Origin: Luteolibacter sp. LG18
GTDB taxonomy: Bacteria; Verrucomicrobiota; Verrucomicrobiia; Verrucomicrobiales; Akkermansiaceae
Assembly (NCBI RefSeq): GCF_036322585.1
Contig: NZ_AP024600.1
Coordinates: forward strand, 3,720,001-3,784,000
DNA length: 64,000 nt
Direction: 5' to 3'
Part shown: in pieces, positions 56,448-64,000 of the stretch
How positions within the stretch are numbered: position 1 is the first letter of the stretch
How the letters are laid out: the number at the start of each line of letters is the position of its first letter
Notes under the pieces: model-generated
What the model was told of the DNA's origin: nothing
Database searches by the model: none
What the model saw: only the letters and a program-made list of their open reading frames with translations
Position numbers and translations under genes: made by a program

Positions 56448-56643
56448 GTTGAGCCTTTAGGCGAGGAGGGTCTTCCGGGAGGCGGAGGCCTGAAGAGTTT
56501 GCTGGTTTTCAGTGTTCAGGAAGAGAAGATGGGTTTCGCCGTGTGTATCCCGGGGCTCAAACTCTTCCTTTTTGCGCCTCTTTGCGGCTAAAATCTCCAG
56601 AGACTCCGCCTCCCGGAAGACCCTCCTCGGCTGAAGCCTCAAC
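56448..56643. repeat. Long inverted repeat between SGNH paralogues
   Basis: The arms 56448-56486 and 56605-56643 are 39 bases each, inverted with three mismatches; the inner 25 bp are perfect. The spacer is 118 bases and holds a TTTGCGCC, TTTGCGG word pair. The 61-codon frame inside is formed by the arms and is not believed. The element ends 3 bases from the stop of the second paralogue. Confidence 0.85.
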
Positions 56644-56646
56644 TCC

Positions 56647-57969
56647 TTATGGGAGGGGCGAGGCGGTCAGGCGGTAGAACGTTTTCGAGGCGCCGGAGGG
56701 GGCGATGGTCCAAGTGCCGTCGACGCCTACGGTGATGCGGTTGGTGGGGACGGGGGACCATGCGGTGAGATTGGTGGATTCCGTGACCGTGAGCGAGGCG
56801 TAGCGCAGCGCGGGGCTGGAGGTGCCGAAGCGCAGGGTGGTGGGGGTGGGAAATTGGAACGGGGACGAGGTCAGGCGCGGCGAGGTGCCGAGGGTGTATT
56901 CCACGAGGTTCGGGATGCCATCGCGGTCGTCGTCGGCGGTTTGCGCGCCGAGGCCCGGCCAGGTGGCGGCCCAGGTGTTGTAGGGGGCGTCCGGGTTCAG
57001 TCCGAGGATCTGGAGGATCTCGCGGTTCGGAAACGGGGTGGTGGCCCGGCCGGTGATCGTCGAACAGGCTCCCAGGATCTTGTTTGTGATCAGGGCTTGC
57101 GCGACGGTGGCGGCGTGGAAGTTGTCCTTGCAGAACACGCGGTCCGGCGGGTTCTCGGGGTTTCCGGCGAGGGTGAACACCGTGCCGTTGAGCTGGAAGG
57201 GGATCTCGTCGAAGACTCGGTCCGAGAGCTGGTCCAGCCGGGCGACGGTGGTCAGGGTCTTGGTGCCGGCGAGGTTGATGATGTTCTGGTTGAGGGTGGC
57301 GATCTTGGCGCGGGCCGAGGCGCGGCGGACGGGATCGCTGTAGGTGTTCGCGATCACCGGGGTGGCACCCACGTCCGGGATGGTGGCGATCACCATCGGC
57401 ACGGTGGGGCGGCGCTGGCGGACCCAGGTGTGGATCGCGGAGAGGCGGTTGGTGATGTTGGTGTAGAAATTGGCGGGCTCGGTGCCATTGAAGATGTCAT
57501 TGTAGTCCTGTTTCAGGTCGTTCGATCCGAGAACGATCACCACCACCTCGGCGGAGGGAAGTTGGTCGATCAGCGCGCTACGGGTGGCGTAGTAGCCGTA
57601 GCCGAGTGCTTCGCCGGAGGGGGGATTGAAGGGATCATCGGTGCCCAGCAGGATGACCCAGTTCCGGATGGTCATGCCGGGGATGCCGAAGTTCCACTCG
57701 TGCCCGGCATTGCGGAGGTCGGCGTAGGAGAAGCCGGTGGGCTCGTAGGGACCGAGGCTGGCCTCGGTGGGGCGGTAGATCCGGAGTAGCTCGGGCCAGT
57801 TGCGGACGTTCGCGTTCGTTTGGTTCGAATCCGGCGCGCTGAAGGTGAGTTCGAAGGCGTATTCCTCGGTGAGGCTGTCGCCGATCGAGAGGATGCGCAG
57901 CGGCAAGCCCTCTGCGGGGAGGGCGACCATCGCGGTTGCGGCGAGCATGGAGATCCATTTGCCGGACAT
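56647..57969 (-). CDS. Secreted SGNH/GDSL-type hydrolase, paralogue 2
   Basis: This 440-residue protein has signal M-S-G-K-W-I-S to L-P. The blocks S-I-G-D-S-L-T-E-E-Y, G-S-N-D-L-K and D-N-F-H-A-A-T are all present, then D-D-D-R-D-G-I-P-N-L-V-E-Y and the same C-terminal beta domain ending F-Y-R-L-T. It is about half identical to paralogue 1 by eye, with the same segment order, so a tandem duplication is likely. Probably an extracellular esterase; substrate unknown. Confidence 0.88.
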   Translation of the reverse strand: MSGKWISMLAATAMVALPAEGLPLRILSIGDSLTEEYAFELTFSAPDSNQTNANVRNWPELLRIYRPTEASLGPYEPTGFSYADLRNAGHEWNFGIPGMTIRNWVILLGTDDPFNPPSGEALGYGYYATRSALIDQLPSAEVVVIVLGSNDLKQDYNDIFNGTEPANFYTNITNRLSAIHTWVRQRRPTVPMVIATIPDVGATPVIANTYSDPVRRASARAKIATLNQNIINLAGTKTLTTVARLDQLSDRVFDEIPFQLNGTVFTLAGNPENPPDRVFCKDNFHAATVAQALITNKILGACSTITGRATTPFPNREILQILGLNPDAPYNTWAATWPGLGAQTADDDRDGIPNLVEYTLGTSPRLTSSPFQFPTPTTLRFGTSSPALRYASLTVTESTNLTAWSPVPTNRITVGVDGTWTIAPSGASKTFYRLTASPLP

Positions 57970-58154
57970 GAGGGAAACCTACGTGGGTGTGGCGGGAAAT
58001 CCACCGTGGCGCGGCGGGAGAAATGCACGGTGGAACCGCGCAAGTCGCATCGCGGGGAGCGGATGATTGTCTGGACACTTCGACGTTGCCCCGCGGATTT
58101 TCTTCAATCCGCCGCTCCATCCCCATGATGGAACATTTTTCTTGTTTGTCGGAA

Positions 58155-58174
58155 TTTTCAGTAAATAGTGAAAA
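58155..58174. promoter_or_regulatory. Palindromic operator before the GbsR/MarR-type regulator gene
   Basis: TTTTCAGTAAATAGTGAAAA is an inverted repeat with 6-bp perfect arms, ending 4 bases before the regulator ATG. A near-identical palindrome occurs at 58720-58740. The position suits autorepression. Confidence 0.65.
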
Positions 58175-58178
58175 CAAG

Positions 58179-58700
58179 ATGAGTGCCGAAGCCGAAACCC
58201 TGAAGCAAGCCCGCGAGGACTTCGTGACGCAGTGGGGCGCGCTCGGCACCCAGTGGGGGATCAACCGCACGATGGCGCAGATCCACGCGCTGCTCATGAC
58301 GGCGATGGATCCGCTCACCACCGACGAGGTGATGGAGGAGCTGCGCATCAGCCGCGGCAATGCCCACACCAACCTCAAGGAACTGGTGGCCTGGGGGCTG
58401 GTCCGCATCGTGGCGAAAAAGGGGGAGCGGAAGGAGTTTTTCGAAGCGGAGAAGGATGTGTGGCAGATTTTCAGCATCGTGACGAGGGAGCGGAAGCGCC
58501 GCGAAATCGATCCCGCGATGGCCCTGCTCGCGAAGTGCTCGGAAAGCACGGTCGACATGAAGTCGGCCGAGGGAAAGGCGTTCCACGACCAGATCCGCCA
58601 ACTCGAGGAATTCATCGGCTTCGCCTCCAAGGTGGCCGACAAGGTTTCCCGCATGAAGCATGGCTTCGCGGTGCAGATAGCCGCCAAGCTGCTGGGATGA
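58179..58700 (+). CDS. GbsR/MarR-type transcriptional regulator
   Basis: The ATG at 58179 gives 173 residues; two ATGs at 58125/58128 would include the palindrome and are less likely. The winged-helix region reads I-H-A-L-L-M-T-A-M-D-P-L-T-T-D-E-V-M-E-E-L, then I-S-R-G-N-A-H-T-N-L-K-E-L, the recognition-helix pattern of the GbsR family. C-terminal helices follow for dimerisation. It is followed by a membrane-protein gene that has the same palindrome upstream, so it is likely a local repressor. Confidence 0.85.
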   Translation: MSAEAETLKQAREDFVTQWGALGTQWGINRTMAQIHALLMTAMDPLTTDEVMEELRISRGNAHTNLKELVAWGLVRIVAKKGERKEFFEAEKDVWQIFSIVTRERKRREIDPAMALLAKCSESTVDMKSAEGKAFHDQIRQLEEFIGFASKVADKVSRMKHGFAVQIAAKLLG

Positions 58701-58719
58701 GCTTTTTATTTGAAGTAAA

Positions 58720-58740
58720 GTTTCAGAAAATACTGAAAAC
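58720..58740. promoter_or_regulatory. Palindromic operator before the membrane-protein gene
   Basis: GTTTCAGAAAATACTGAAAAC has arms TTTCAG and CTGAAA and differs from the upstream palindrome at two inner bases. It lies 11 bases before the ATG at 58751, in the 50-base gap after the regulator stop. Confidence 0.65.
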
Positions 58741-58750
58741 ACAAAAACAA

Positions 58751-59164
58751 ATGAATCCGACAATCGCCACCTACGCCACTTACCTCGTCATCGCGGTGCC
58801 CTTGACGATCTGGGTCGCGCGCACGCTGTTCCACAATGGCCGGGTGTTCCTGGTCGAATGCTTCAAGGGCAACGAGCACCTCGCCGACAGCGTCAACCGC
58901 CTGCTGGTGGTGGGCTTCTACCTGGTGAACCTCGGTTTCGTTTCGCTCTACCTGCGTGTCACCGGCGACGTGAACGACACCCGCGGGATTTTTGAAACGG
59001 TCAGCTCGAAGATCGGCATCGTGATGCTGGCCCTCGGGGTGATGCACTTCTTCAACCTGCTGGTCTTCACTCGCATGCGGAAGCGCGCGGCCTGGGAGCA
59101 GGCTCCGCCGCCGGTGCCGCATGTGGGTGTGGTGCAGCAGCCTCCGGTGATGCCGCAACGCTGA
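58751..59164 (+). CDS. Membrane protein under probable GbsR-type control
   Basis: This 137-residue protein has three hydrophobic segments (about 8-22, 50-72, 88-108) and a Pro-rich tail (P-P-P-V-P-H-V). No domain is recognised. It directly follows the regulator and its palindrome, so it is the first probable target. The four genes after it run the same way with short gaps or overlaps and may be read with it. Confidence 0.75.
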   Translation: MNPTIATYATYLVIAVPLTIWVARTLFHNGRVFLVECFKGNEHLADSVNRLLVVGFYLVNLGFVSLYLRVTGDVNDTRGIFETVSSKIGIVMLALGVMHFFNLLVFTRMRKRAAWEQAPPPVPHVGVVQQPPVMPQR

Positions 59165-59188
59165 TAACCACACAACCTGATGTGAGCC

Positions 59189-59674
59189 ATGAATCTCCGA
59201 GCCGCCATGACCCCTGATCCTCAACTGATCGCATGCCTGCGCGAAACCGGCAGGGGAAGGCGGGTGAGGCATTCATTCCTCGGAATGGTTGTCGCCTGGT
59301 TCACGGGTTTTTGCGTGGTGGCGGCCTTCAACCTCGGCGACCTGGATCGGGCGATAAAATTCCTGCCGGCGTGGGCGGCCATCACTGCGCTGGTTTGCGG
59401 AGTTGCCTGGGTGTTGCTGGCTCTTCCCGTCTATTGGTTCTGGCCCCGTAACCGTCGCTGCTGGGGCTGGAGGCGTGTGGGCTTGATCGGTTTGGTCATG
59501 GGGACCTTTCCCGCGTGGGTGATGGTTCACGGGTCGTTGGGGTGGCAGATGCTGATGGTGATGATGGTGCCCGGCCTCCATGGGATCATCACGGCGCTGG
59601 TGGCTTGGATGCTGGAGGAGAGTCAGTTGCGCCACATGGCGGAGAACCGGACCGATCTGTTGAACCCTGCTTGA
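59189..59674 (+). CDS. Membrane protein of unknown function
   Basis: This 161-residue protein has four hydrophobic segments (about 30-48, 58-84, 98-116, 118-140) with short polar loops rich in Trp and Arg. No known family. It lies 24 bases after the preceding gene and 4 before the DCC gene. Confidence 0.7.
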   Translation: MNLRAAMTPDPQLIACLRETGRGRRVRHSFLGMVVAWFTGFCVVAAFNLGDLDRAIKFLPAWAAITALVCGVAWVLLALPVYWFWPRNRRCWGWRRVGLIGLVMGTFPAWVMVHGSLGWQMLMVMMVPGLHGIITALVAWMLEESQLRHMAENRTDLLNPA

Positions 59675-59678
59675 ACCT

Positions 59679-60167
59679 ATGAACACGCTCACTGTCTTCT
59701 TCGATGCCCGCTGCGGGCTGTGCTGTCGGTTCCGCCGGTGGCTCATGACCCAGCCCGCGCGGGTGTCGATCCGCTTCGTGCCCTACAACTCGGAGGAGGC
59801 CCTGCAGCTCTTTCCCCGCATCCGCGAGGTGCGGGCGGACCGGGAGGTGGTGGTGCTCGCCGACGATGGCCGCTGGTGGCAGGGGCCGGGGGCCTGGCTG
59901 ACCTGCCTGTGGGCCACCCGCGACTACATCGCTTGGTCTTACCGGCTGGCGGCTCCGGTGTTCCAGCCGTTGGTGGTCAAGGCCGTCGGCCTGATTTCGG
60001 AGAACCGCCTGCGACTCTCCACCTTTCTGAACCTCTCCACGGATGACGAACTGGAGGATTTCATTCGCCAAACCGTCACTCCGGATTGCGATCAAGGCGG
60101 ATGCGGCTTGCCGCCCGCGCTGCCACGCGTTTCCTTTCCCGAACCCCTCACTCCCGTCGATCGATGA
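59679..60167 (+). CDS. DCC family (DUF393) thiol-disulfide oxidoreductase-like protein
   Basis: This 162-residue thioredoxin-like protein has the eponymous F-D-A-R-C-G-L-C motif near residue 9, then R-F-V-P-Y-N-S. The C-terminal D-Q-G-G-C-G-L tail has extra Cys. A redox role is inferred from the family. It overlaps the next gene by ATGA. Confidence 0.85.
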   Translation: MNTLTVFFDARCGLCCRFRRWLMTQPARVSIRFVPYNSEEALQLFPRIREVRADREVVVLADDGRWWQGPGAWLTCLWATRDYIAWSYRLAAPVFQPLVVKAVGLISENRLRLSTFLNLSTDDELEDFIRQTVTPDCDQGGCGLPPALPRVSFPEPLTPVDR

Positions 60168-61162
60168 AACCTGCTGTCGTGATTTTTGGTGCCAATGGCT
60201 TCCTGGGCCGCTATCTGGCCCGCCATTACACCCGCCAAGGCTACGAAGTGGTGGCGATCGCGCGCCACAAGCGGGGCTGGAGCGGCGATGGGGTGTTCTT
60301 GGAATGGGACGGCCGCACGCTGGGGCCGTGGGCGCTGGCGCTGGAGGGCGCGGAGATGGTGATCAACCTCGCCGGGCGCAGCGTGAACTGCCGCTACGAT
60401 GAGGCGCACCGCCGCGACATCCTCGAATCGCGCCTCGCCTCGACGCGGATCATCGGCCAGGCGATCCGCGGGTGCCGGGTGCCGCCGAAGTTGTGGATGA
60501 ACTCGTCGACGGCGACCTACTACCGCCATGCCGAGGACGCCCCGCAGGATGAATGGCGCGGCGAACCGGGCGAGGGGTTCTCGGTGGACGTGGCGCGGCG
60601 CTGGGAGCTGGCGTTTTTCGATGAGATGGTCCCGGGCGAGACGCGGAAGATCGCGCTGCGCACGGGCATGGTGCTGGCGAACGAGCCCGAGACCGTGTTC
60701 GAGGTTCTGCGCGGTCTCGTCCGTGCCGGGCTCGGCGGCACGATGGGGAAGGGGACGCAGCGCGTCTCGTGGATCCACATCGGGGATTTCCTGCGGGCGA
60801 TCGATTTCCTACGTCACGAGCAGTTCATGGACGGGGTGGTGAACCTGACGGCTCCGGAGTTCCCGACCAACGCGGAGCTGATGCGCCATTTCCGCGAGGC
60901 CGCCGGCATGCCGGTGGGTCTGCCCGCGGCGCGTTGGATGCTGGAAATCGGCGCGAAAGTGCTGCGGACGGAGACCGAACTGGTGTTGAAAAGCCGCTGG
61001 GCCGACCCGCGGCGCTTGCGCGAGGCCGGGTTCCGCTGGCAGCACGGGCACATCGCCGAGGCGATCGCGGACCTGCGGGCGCACGAGGGCATGGAGGAGT
61101 TTTTCCGTCCCATCGGCTCGCGGGCGATCGGTTCGCGGGCGTGGTTGCCGGGGCGGATTTGA
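60164..61162 (+). CDS. TIGR01777 family SDR-type epimerase
   Basis: This 332-residue protein has the NAD(P)-binding start V-I-F-G-A-N-G-F-L-G-R-Y-L, the family segment M-V-I-N-L-A-G-R-S-V-N and a R-V-S-W-I-H-I-G-D-F motif followed by V-N-L-T-A-P. These are the signs of the TIGR01777/SDR39U1 group, sugar-epimerase-like proteins with no proven substrate. Its start lies in the DCC stop (ATGA), so it is coupled. Confidence 0.88.
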   Translation: MKPAVVIFGANGFLGRYLARHYTRQGYEVVAIARHKRGWSGDGVFLEWDGRTLGPWALALEGAEMVINLAGRSVNCRYDEAHRRDILESRLASTRIIGQAIRGCRVPPKLWMNSSTATYYRHAEDAPQDEWRGEPGEGFSVDVARRWELAFFDEMVPGETRKIALRTGMVLANEPETVFEVLRGLVRAGLGGTMGKGTQRVSWIHIGDFLRAIDFLRHEQFMDGVVNLTAPEFPTNAELMRHFREAAGMPVGLPAARWMLEIGAKVLRTETELVLKSRWADPRRLREAGFRWQHGHIAEAIADLRAHEGMEEFFRPIGSRAIGSRAWLPGRI

Positions 61163-61222
61163 GCGGGGGCTTCGAGCCACCTTGTCCTTGCCTCGCGCCG
61201 GGCTCTTCCCGACTCTCCGCGC

Positions 61223-62236
61223 ATGCCTCTGGCACGTTTTCAAAAAGTGGCCGTCGCGGCGCTGTGTTCCCTGGTGCTGCTGATTGTCGCGGGAGCGGTG
61301 GTTCGGGTCAGCGGGGCGGGAATGGGCTGCCCGGATTGGCCGACGTGCTGGGGCTGCCTGGTGCCGCCGACCAAGGTCGAGGACGTCGATTTTTCGAAGC
61401 TCAAGATCGAGAAGTTCAAGGACAAGGCGGCGCGGGAGGGGCGCGATCCGGCCACCATTACGCCGGCAACGCTGCGGGCGGAGTTCAATCCGCGTCTGGC
61501 CTGGACGGAGTATCTCAACCGGCTGTGCACCACGCCGCTGTCGGTGTTCACGCTGGCGACGTTCATCCTGTCGTTCTGGCAACGGGAGAAGCGCCCGCTG
61601 GTTTTTTGGGCGGCCTTCGGCAGCCTGGTGCTCATCGGCGTGAACGCGTGGATGGGTGCGCGGATTGTTTACAGCGGCTTGAAGCCCGGGATCATCACGA
61701 CGCATCTGGCGCTGGCGATGGCGATGTTTGGACTGCTGGCGTATTGCGCGTGGCGTGGCACGGACCAACCGTGGCGGGTCGCCATCGCACCTGCGGCCCT
61801 GGGGAAACTCCGTTGGGCGCTGCTGCTGCTGCTGGCGGTGGTGGTGGGGGAGGGGATCATGGGCGCGCAGATCCGCGAGATCACGGATGAGATGGCGAAG
61901 GCCCATCACGCGGCGCCGAAGGAGGAGTGGATCGGGGAGCTGGAACACGCGTGGATTTACCTGATCCACCGCAGTTTCTCGTGGGTGGTGCTGGTGGTGA
62001 CGCTGTGGGTGTTCACGCTGGCGAAACGCCACGGTGATCCGGGTCGCGTGGGGCGTGCGGTGCTTGGCATTGTGCTCGCCCAGATGGTGCTGGGCGTCAT
62101 CATGTCGCAGGTCCATCTCTATGCATGGGTGCAGGTGGTACACGTCGTGTTGGCTGCGGTGCTGCTTGTCTTTATTTGGCTCTGGCTCTTTGGTGCGTGG
62201 AGCAAGCGGGTGGAAGAACCACCTGCCGAGAGCTGA
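61223..62236 (+). CDS. ctaA: Haem A synthase (COX15/CtaA family)
   Basis: This 337-residue protein has about eight membrane helices. The family start G-A-V-V-R-V-S-G-A-G-M-G-C-P-D-W-P and the later T-H-L-A-L, I-H-R-S-F and V-H-V-V-L haem-ligand regions are present. It converts haem O to haem A for the aa3-type oxidase. The first loop motif reads E-Y-L-N-R where E-x-x-H-R is usual in proteobacterial forms. It is the last gene of the apparent regulator-led run. Confidence 0.9.
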   Translation: MPLARFQKVAVAALCSLVLLIVAGAVVRVSGAGMGCPDWPTCWGCLVPPTKVEDVDFSKLKIEKFKDKAAREGRDPATITPATLRAEFNPRLAWTEYLNRLCTTPLSVFTLATFILSFWQREKRPLVFWAAFGSLVLIGVNAWMGARIVYSGLKPGIITTHLALAMAMFGLLAYCAWRGTDQPWRVAIAPAALGKLRWALLLLLAVVVGEGIMGAQIREITDEMAKAHHAAPKEEWIGELEHAWIYLIHRSFSWVVLVVTLWVFTLAKRHGDPGRVGRAVLGIVLAQMVLGVIMSQVHLYAWVQVVHVVLAAVLLVFIWLWLFGAWSKRVEEPPAES

Positions 62237-62321
62237 TCCGCATCAGCGGCGGGGGCGTTGAAAGCGAGAGGCCGGATCGGCCAATGAACGGGGTCCCATG
62301 GACTGGGACGCCCTCATTGCC

Positions 62322-64000
62322 ATGCGCCCCCAGATCTCCTCCCGACCGTTTCCCGTCCGGATTTTCCTTTCCGCCATCGCATTCGCGGGAATCTCGACCC
62401 AGCACGCCGGGGCTGCCGCCCAGACGTGGGTGGGCGACACCAGCACGGATTGGAATGATCCTCTCAATTGGACGACGGACGCGTTTCCAAGCGCCGGGAA
62501 TGCCGTCATCAACACCAATACCGGTAACATCGCCACGATCACCGCGGACTCGGCTTTCACCCCGGTGGATATCGTTCTCGGAAGTGTCACCGGCACCAAC
62601 GGCCGCGTGGACCATCGGGCGGGCACGTTGACGACCGGGCTCGGCAACTGGATGTATCTCGGCAATGCCGGGACCGCGACCGGCACCTACAACCTGGCGG
62701 ACACTTCCACGACCGGAGCCGGCATCACTGGTTTCGGAACGGGCAGCGGCAGCCTGACGATCGGCGGAACGTCCACCACCAGCGGCCGCTTGCTCCTCGG
62801 CAACGGCGGGACGACGAACGGCGTGTTCAACATGAACACGACCGGCACCCTGACCACGAAGGACACCACCATCGGCATGCTGATCGGCACCAACGGCGGC
62901 GATGGCACGTTCAATCTCGAGAACGGCACGGTCAACACCGGCATCGTCTGGCTCGGCGACAACAACGTGGGCAGCGATGGTCTCATCCGCGTGTCGGGCG
63001 GCACATTCAATGGTACGAATCTTTATGCGGGCCGCAACGGCGGCAACGGTACGTTCACGATCACCGGCGGCTCCGCCAGCTTCACCGGCACCCAGTATTG
63101 GGTGGGCTACAAGACCGGCACCGGCGTGGTGAACGTGAACGGCGGCACGTTCACTGCCGCGGGTGAAATGCGTCTGGGCGGTTCCGATGCCAACGGCGCG
63201 ATCACGGCCAGCGGCACGCTCAACGTCACCGCCGGCACCGCCACCATCAATGGCATCACGCTCGGCCGGACGAACAACAGCGTCGCCTCCACGCCCTCCG
63301 GCTTCGTCAATGTCAGTGGGGGCACCCTCAATTCCCAGAGCTTCGTGCTGGTGGGGTGGCAGGGCAACGGGGCCACCGGCACGGTCACGGTGAACGGCGG
63401 CACGTTCAATGTCGGCACGGTGACCGCCGCGTCGAACATGGACATCGGCACCTTCGGGACGGCCGCGGGCACGGTGAACGTGAGCAGCGGCGCGCTGAAC
63501 CTCTACAACAACTCGAAGGTCCGCTTCGGCGCGGGCGCGGGGAACACCGGTATCAACACCTTCACCCAGAGCGGCGGCAACGTCTCGTTCTTCAGCGACG
63601 CGGGCACGACCTCCGGCGGCACCGGCTACCTCGACATGCAGGTGGCGGGCTCCGGCACCTACACCTACAATCTGGATGGTGGCACCTTGACCACGCCCAA
63701 GGTCCAGTCGACGGCGAACGGGGGCACGCGTGTGTTCAACTTCAACGGCGGCACGCTGAAAGCCACCACCGCGACCACGACCTTCTTCGATCTGAACCAG
63801 ACCGGCAGCCATCGGGCGAACGTCCGCAACGGCGGTGCGATCATCGACACCAACGGCGTGAACGTCACGGTGGCGGAAGCCCTCGTCCACAGCAACGTCA
63901 GCGGCGACAATGCCACCGACGGCGGTCTCACCAAGAAGGGCACGGGCACGCTCACACTCACCGGTGTGAACAGCTACACCGGCACCACCACCGTGCAGGG
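62322..64000 (+). CDS. Autotransporter-associated beta-strand repeat protein (3' end outside window)
   Basis: The ATG at 62322 gives a signal peptide (M-R-P-Q-I-S to A-G-A-A-A), then T-W-V-G-D-T-S-T-D-W-N. A long right-handed beta-helix-like stretch of G-G-T-F and N-G-G-T words follows, to the window edge. Just before the edge is G-T-G-T-L-T-L-T-G-V-N-S-Y-T-G-T-T, the TIGR02601/PF12951 repeat. An in-frame ATG at 62298 is also possible. It is probably a large secreted surface protein; no catalytic motif is seen in the 559 residues present. Confidence 0.9.
   Translation, partial: MRPQISSRPFPVRIFLSAIAFAGISTQHAGAAAQTWVGDTSTDWNDPLNWTTDAFPSAGNAVINTNTGNIATITADSAFTPVDIVLGSVTGTNGRVDHRAGTLTTGLGNWMYLGNAGTATGTYNLADTSTTGAGITGFGTGSGSLTIGGTSTTSGRLLLGNGGTTNGVFNMNTTGTLTTKDTTIGMLIGTNGGDGTFNLENGTVNTGIVWLGDNNVGSDGLIRVSGGTFNGTNLYAGRNGGNGTFTITGGSASFTGTQYWVGYKTGTGVVNVNGGTFTAAGEMRLGGSDANGAITASGTLNVTAGTATINGITLGRTNNSVASTPSGFVNVSGGTLNSQSFVLVGWQGNGATGTVTVNGGTFNVGTVTAASNMDIGTFGTAAGTVNVSSGALNLYNNSKVRFGAGAGNTGINTFTQSGGNVSFFSDAGTTSGGTGYLDMQVAGSGTYTYNLDGGTLTTPKVQSTANGGTRVFNFNGGTLKATTATTTFFDLNQTGSHRANVRNGGAIIDTNGVNVTVAEALVHSNVSGDNATDGGLTKKGTGTLTLTGVNSYTGTTTVQ

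Noticed and set aside
56457..56642. 61-codon frame within the long inverted repeat
   Set aside because: Its sequence is formed by the two repeat arms; no initiation signal or family.
62172..63890. Long open frame on the reverse strand (572 codons)
   Set aside because: It lies wholly opposite the autotransporter-repeat gene and part of ctaA. High third-position GC keeps the antisense frame open; no domain or signal is seen.

Overview
The window reads as a chromosome segment of a high-GC Verrucomicrobiota bacterium, most like the Luteolibacter/Haloferula/Verrucomicrobium group. This is inferred from gene families, not from a marker gene. The clearest pointers are a DUF1501, pre-peptidase and DUF1549/DUF1553 cluster, a Plancto/Verrucomicrobia-only conserved hypothetical (Minf_1886 type), an autotransporter-associated beta-strand protein, a GxxExxY protein and abundant small secreted proteins. 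No rRNA, tRNA, CRISPR array, prophage or classical insertion sequence was seen.

Layout. 1-7.5 kb: the 3' end of a multihaem cytochrome/HEAT/TPR protein, a VOC protein, a reverse-strand trio (secreted protein, L,D-transpeptidase-like protein, MidA-type methyltransferase), three translationally coupled related lipoproteins, an HPP membrane protein and an RlmI-type rRNA methyltransferase. 7.9-17 kb: a four-gene operon of DUF1501, pre-peptidase-domain, DUF1549/1553 and cytochrome/WD40/coiled-coil proteins. 17-25 kb: housekeeping and peptidase genes, including a NYN nuclease, two M20 enzymes and glnS, plus a GxxExxY gene bracketed by inverted repeats. 25.5-28.8 kb: an AT-rich RelA/SpoT-domain gene inserted behind the rpoD terminator; RpoD itself carries a Lys/Ala/Pro-rich N-terminal tail of about 140 residues. 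29-44.9 kb: a degenerate and an intact trypsin-like PDZ protease side by side, mqo, a lipoprotein hydrolase, an SLBB protein, Xaa-Pro peptidase with purine nucleoside phosphorylase, a PilT-like ATPase, a second L,D-transpeptidase and small proteins. 45-51.6 kb: ybaB and dnaX, divergent msrC, a GH75-like protein and a class IV aminotransferase. 51.6-55 kb: a sugar isomerase/Gfo-Idh-MocA/ThuA set. 55-58 kb: two tandem SGNH-hydrolase paralogues separated by a long inverted repeat. 58.1-62.2 kb: a GbsR/MarR-type regulator with two matching palindromes, two membrane proteins, a DCC thiol protein, a TIGR01777 SDR and ctaA. 62.3-64 kb: the start of an autotransporter-repeat adhesin, cut by the window edge.

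The most unusual layer is between the genes. At least two families of short dispersed repeats, plus several single long inverted repeats, occupy the intergenic spaces. Family A has arms made of roughly 10-nt-phased words in inverted orientation (7.5, 14.5, 20.3-20.8 and 47.6 kb). One copy supplies what looks like the start region of a secreted protein, and another pair exactly brackets the GxxExxY (PD-(D/E)XK-like) gene. Family B is a two-hairpin element of about 50 bp found at two convergent gene ends (40.0 and 55.1 kb). A REP/RAYT-like relation between a nuclease-like gene and its flanking repeats is the main speculative idea here.
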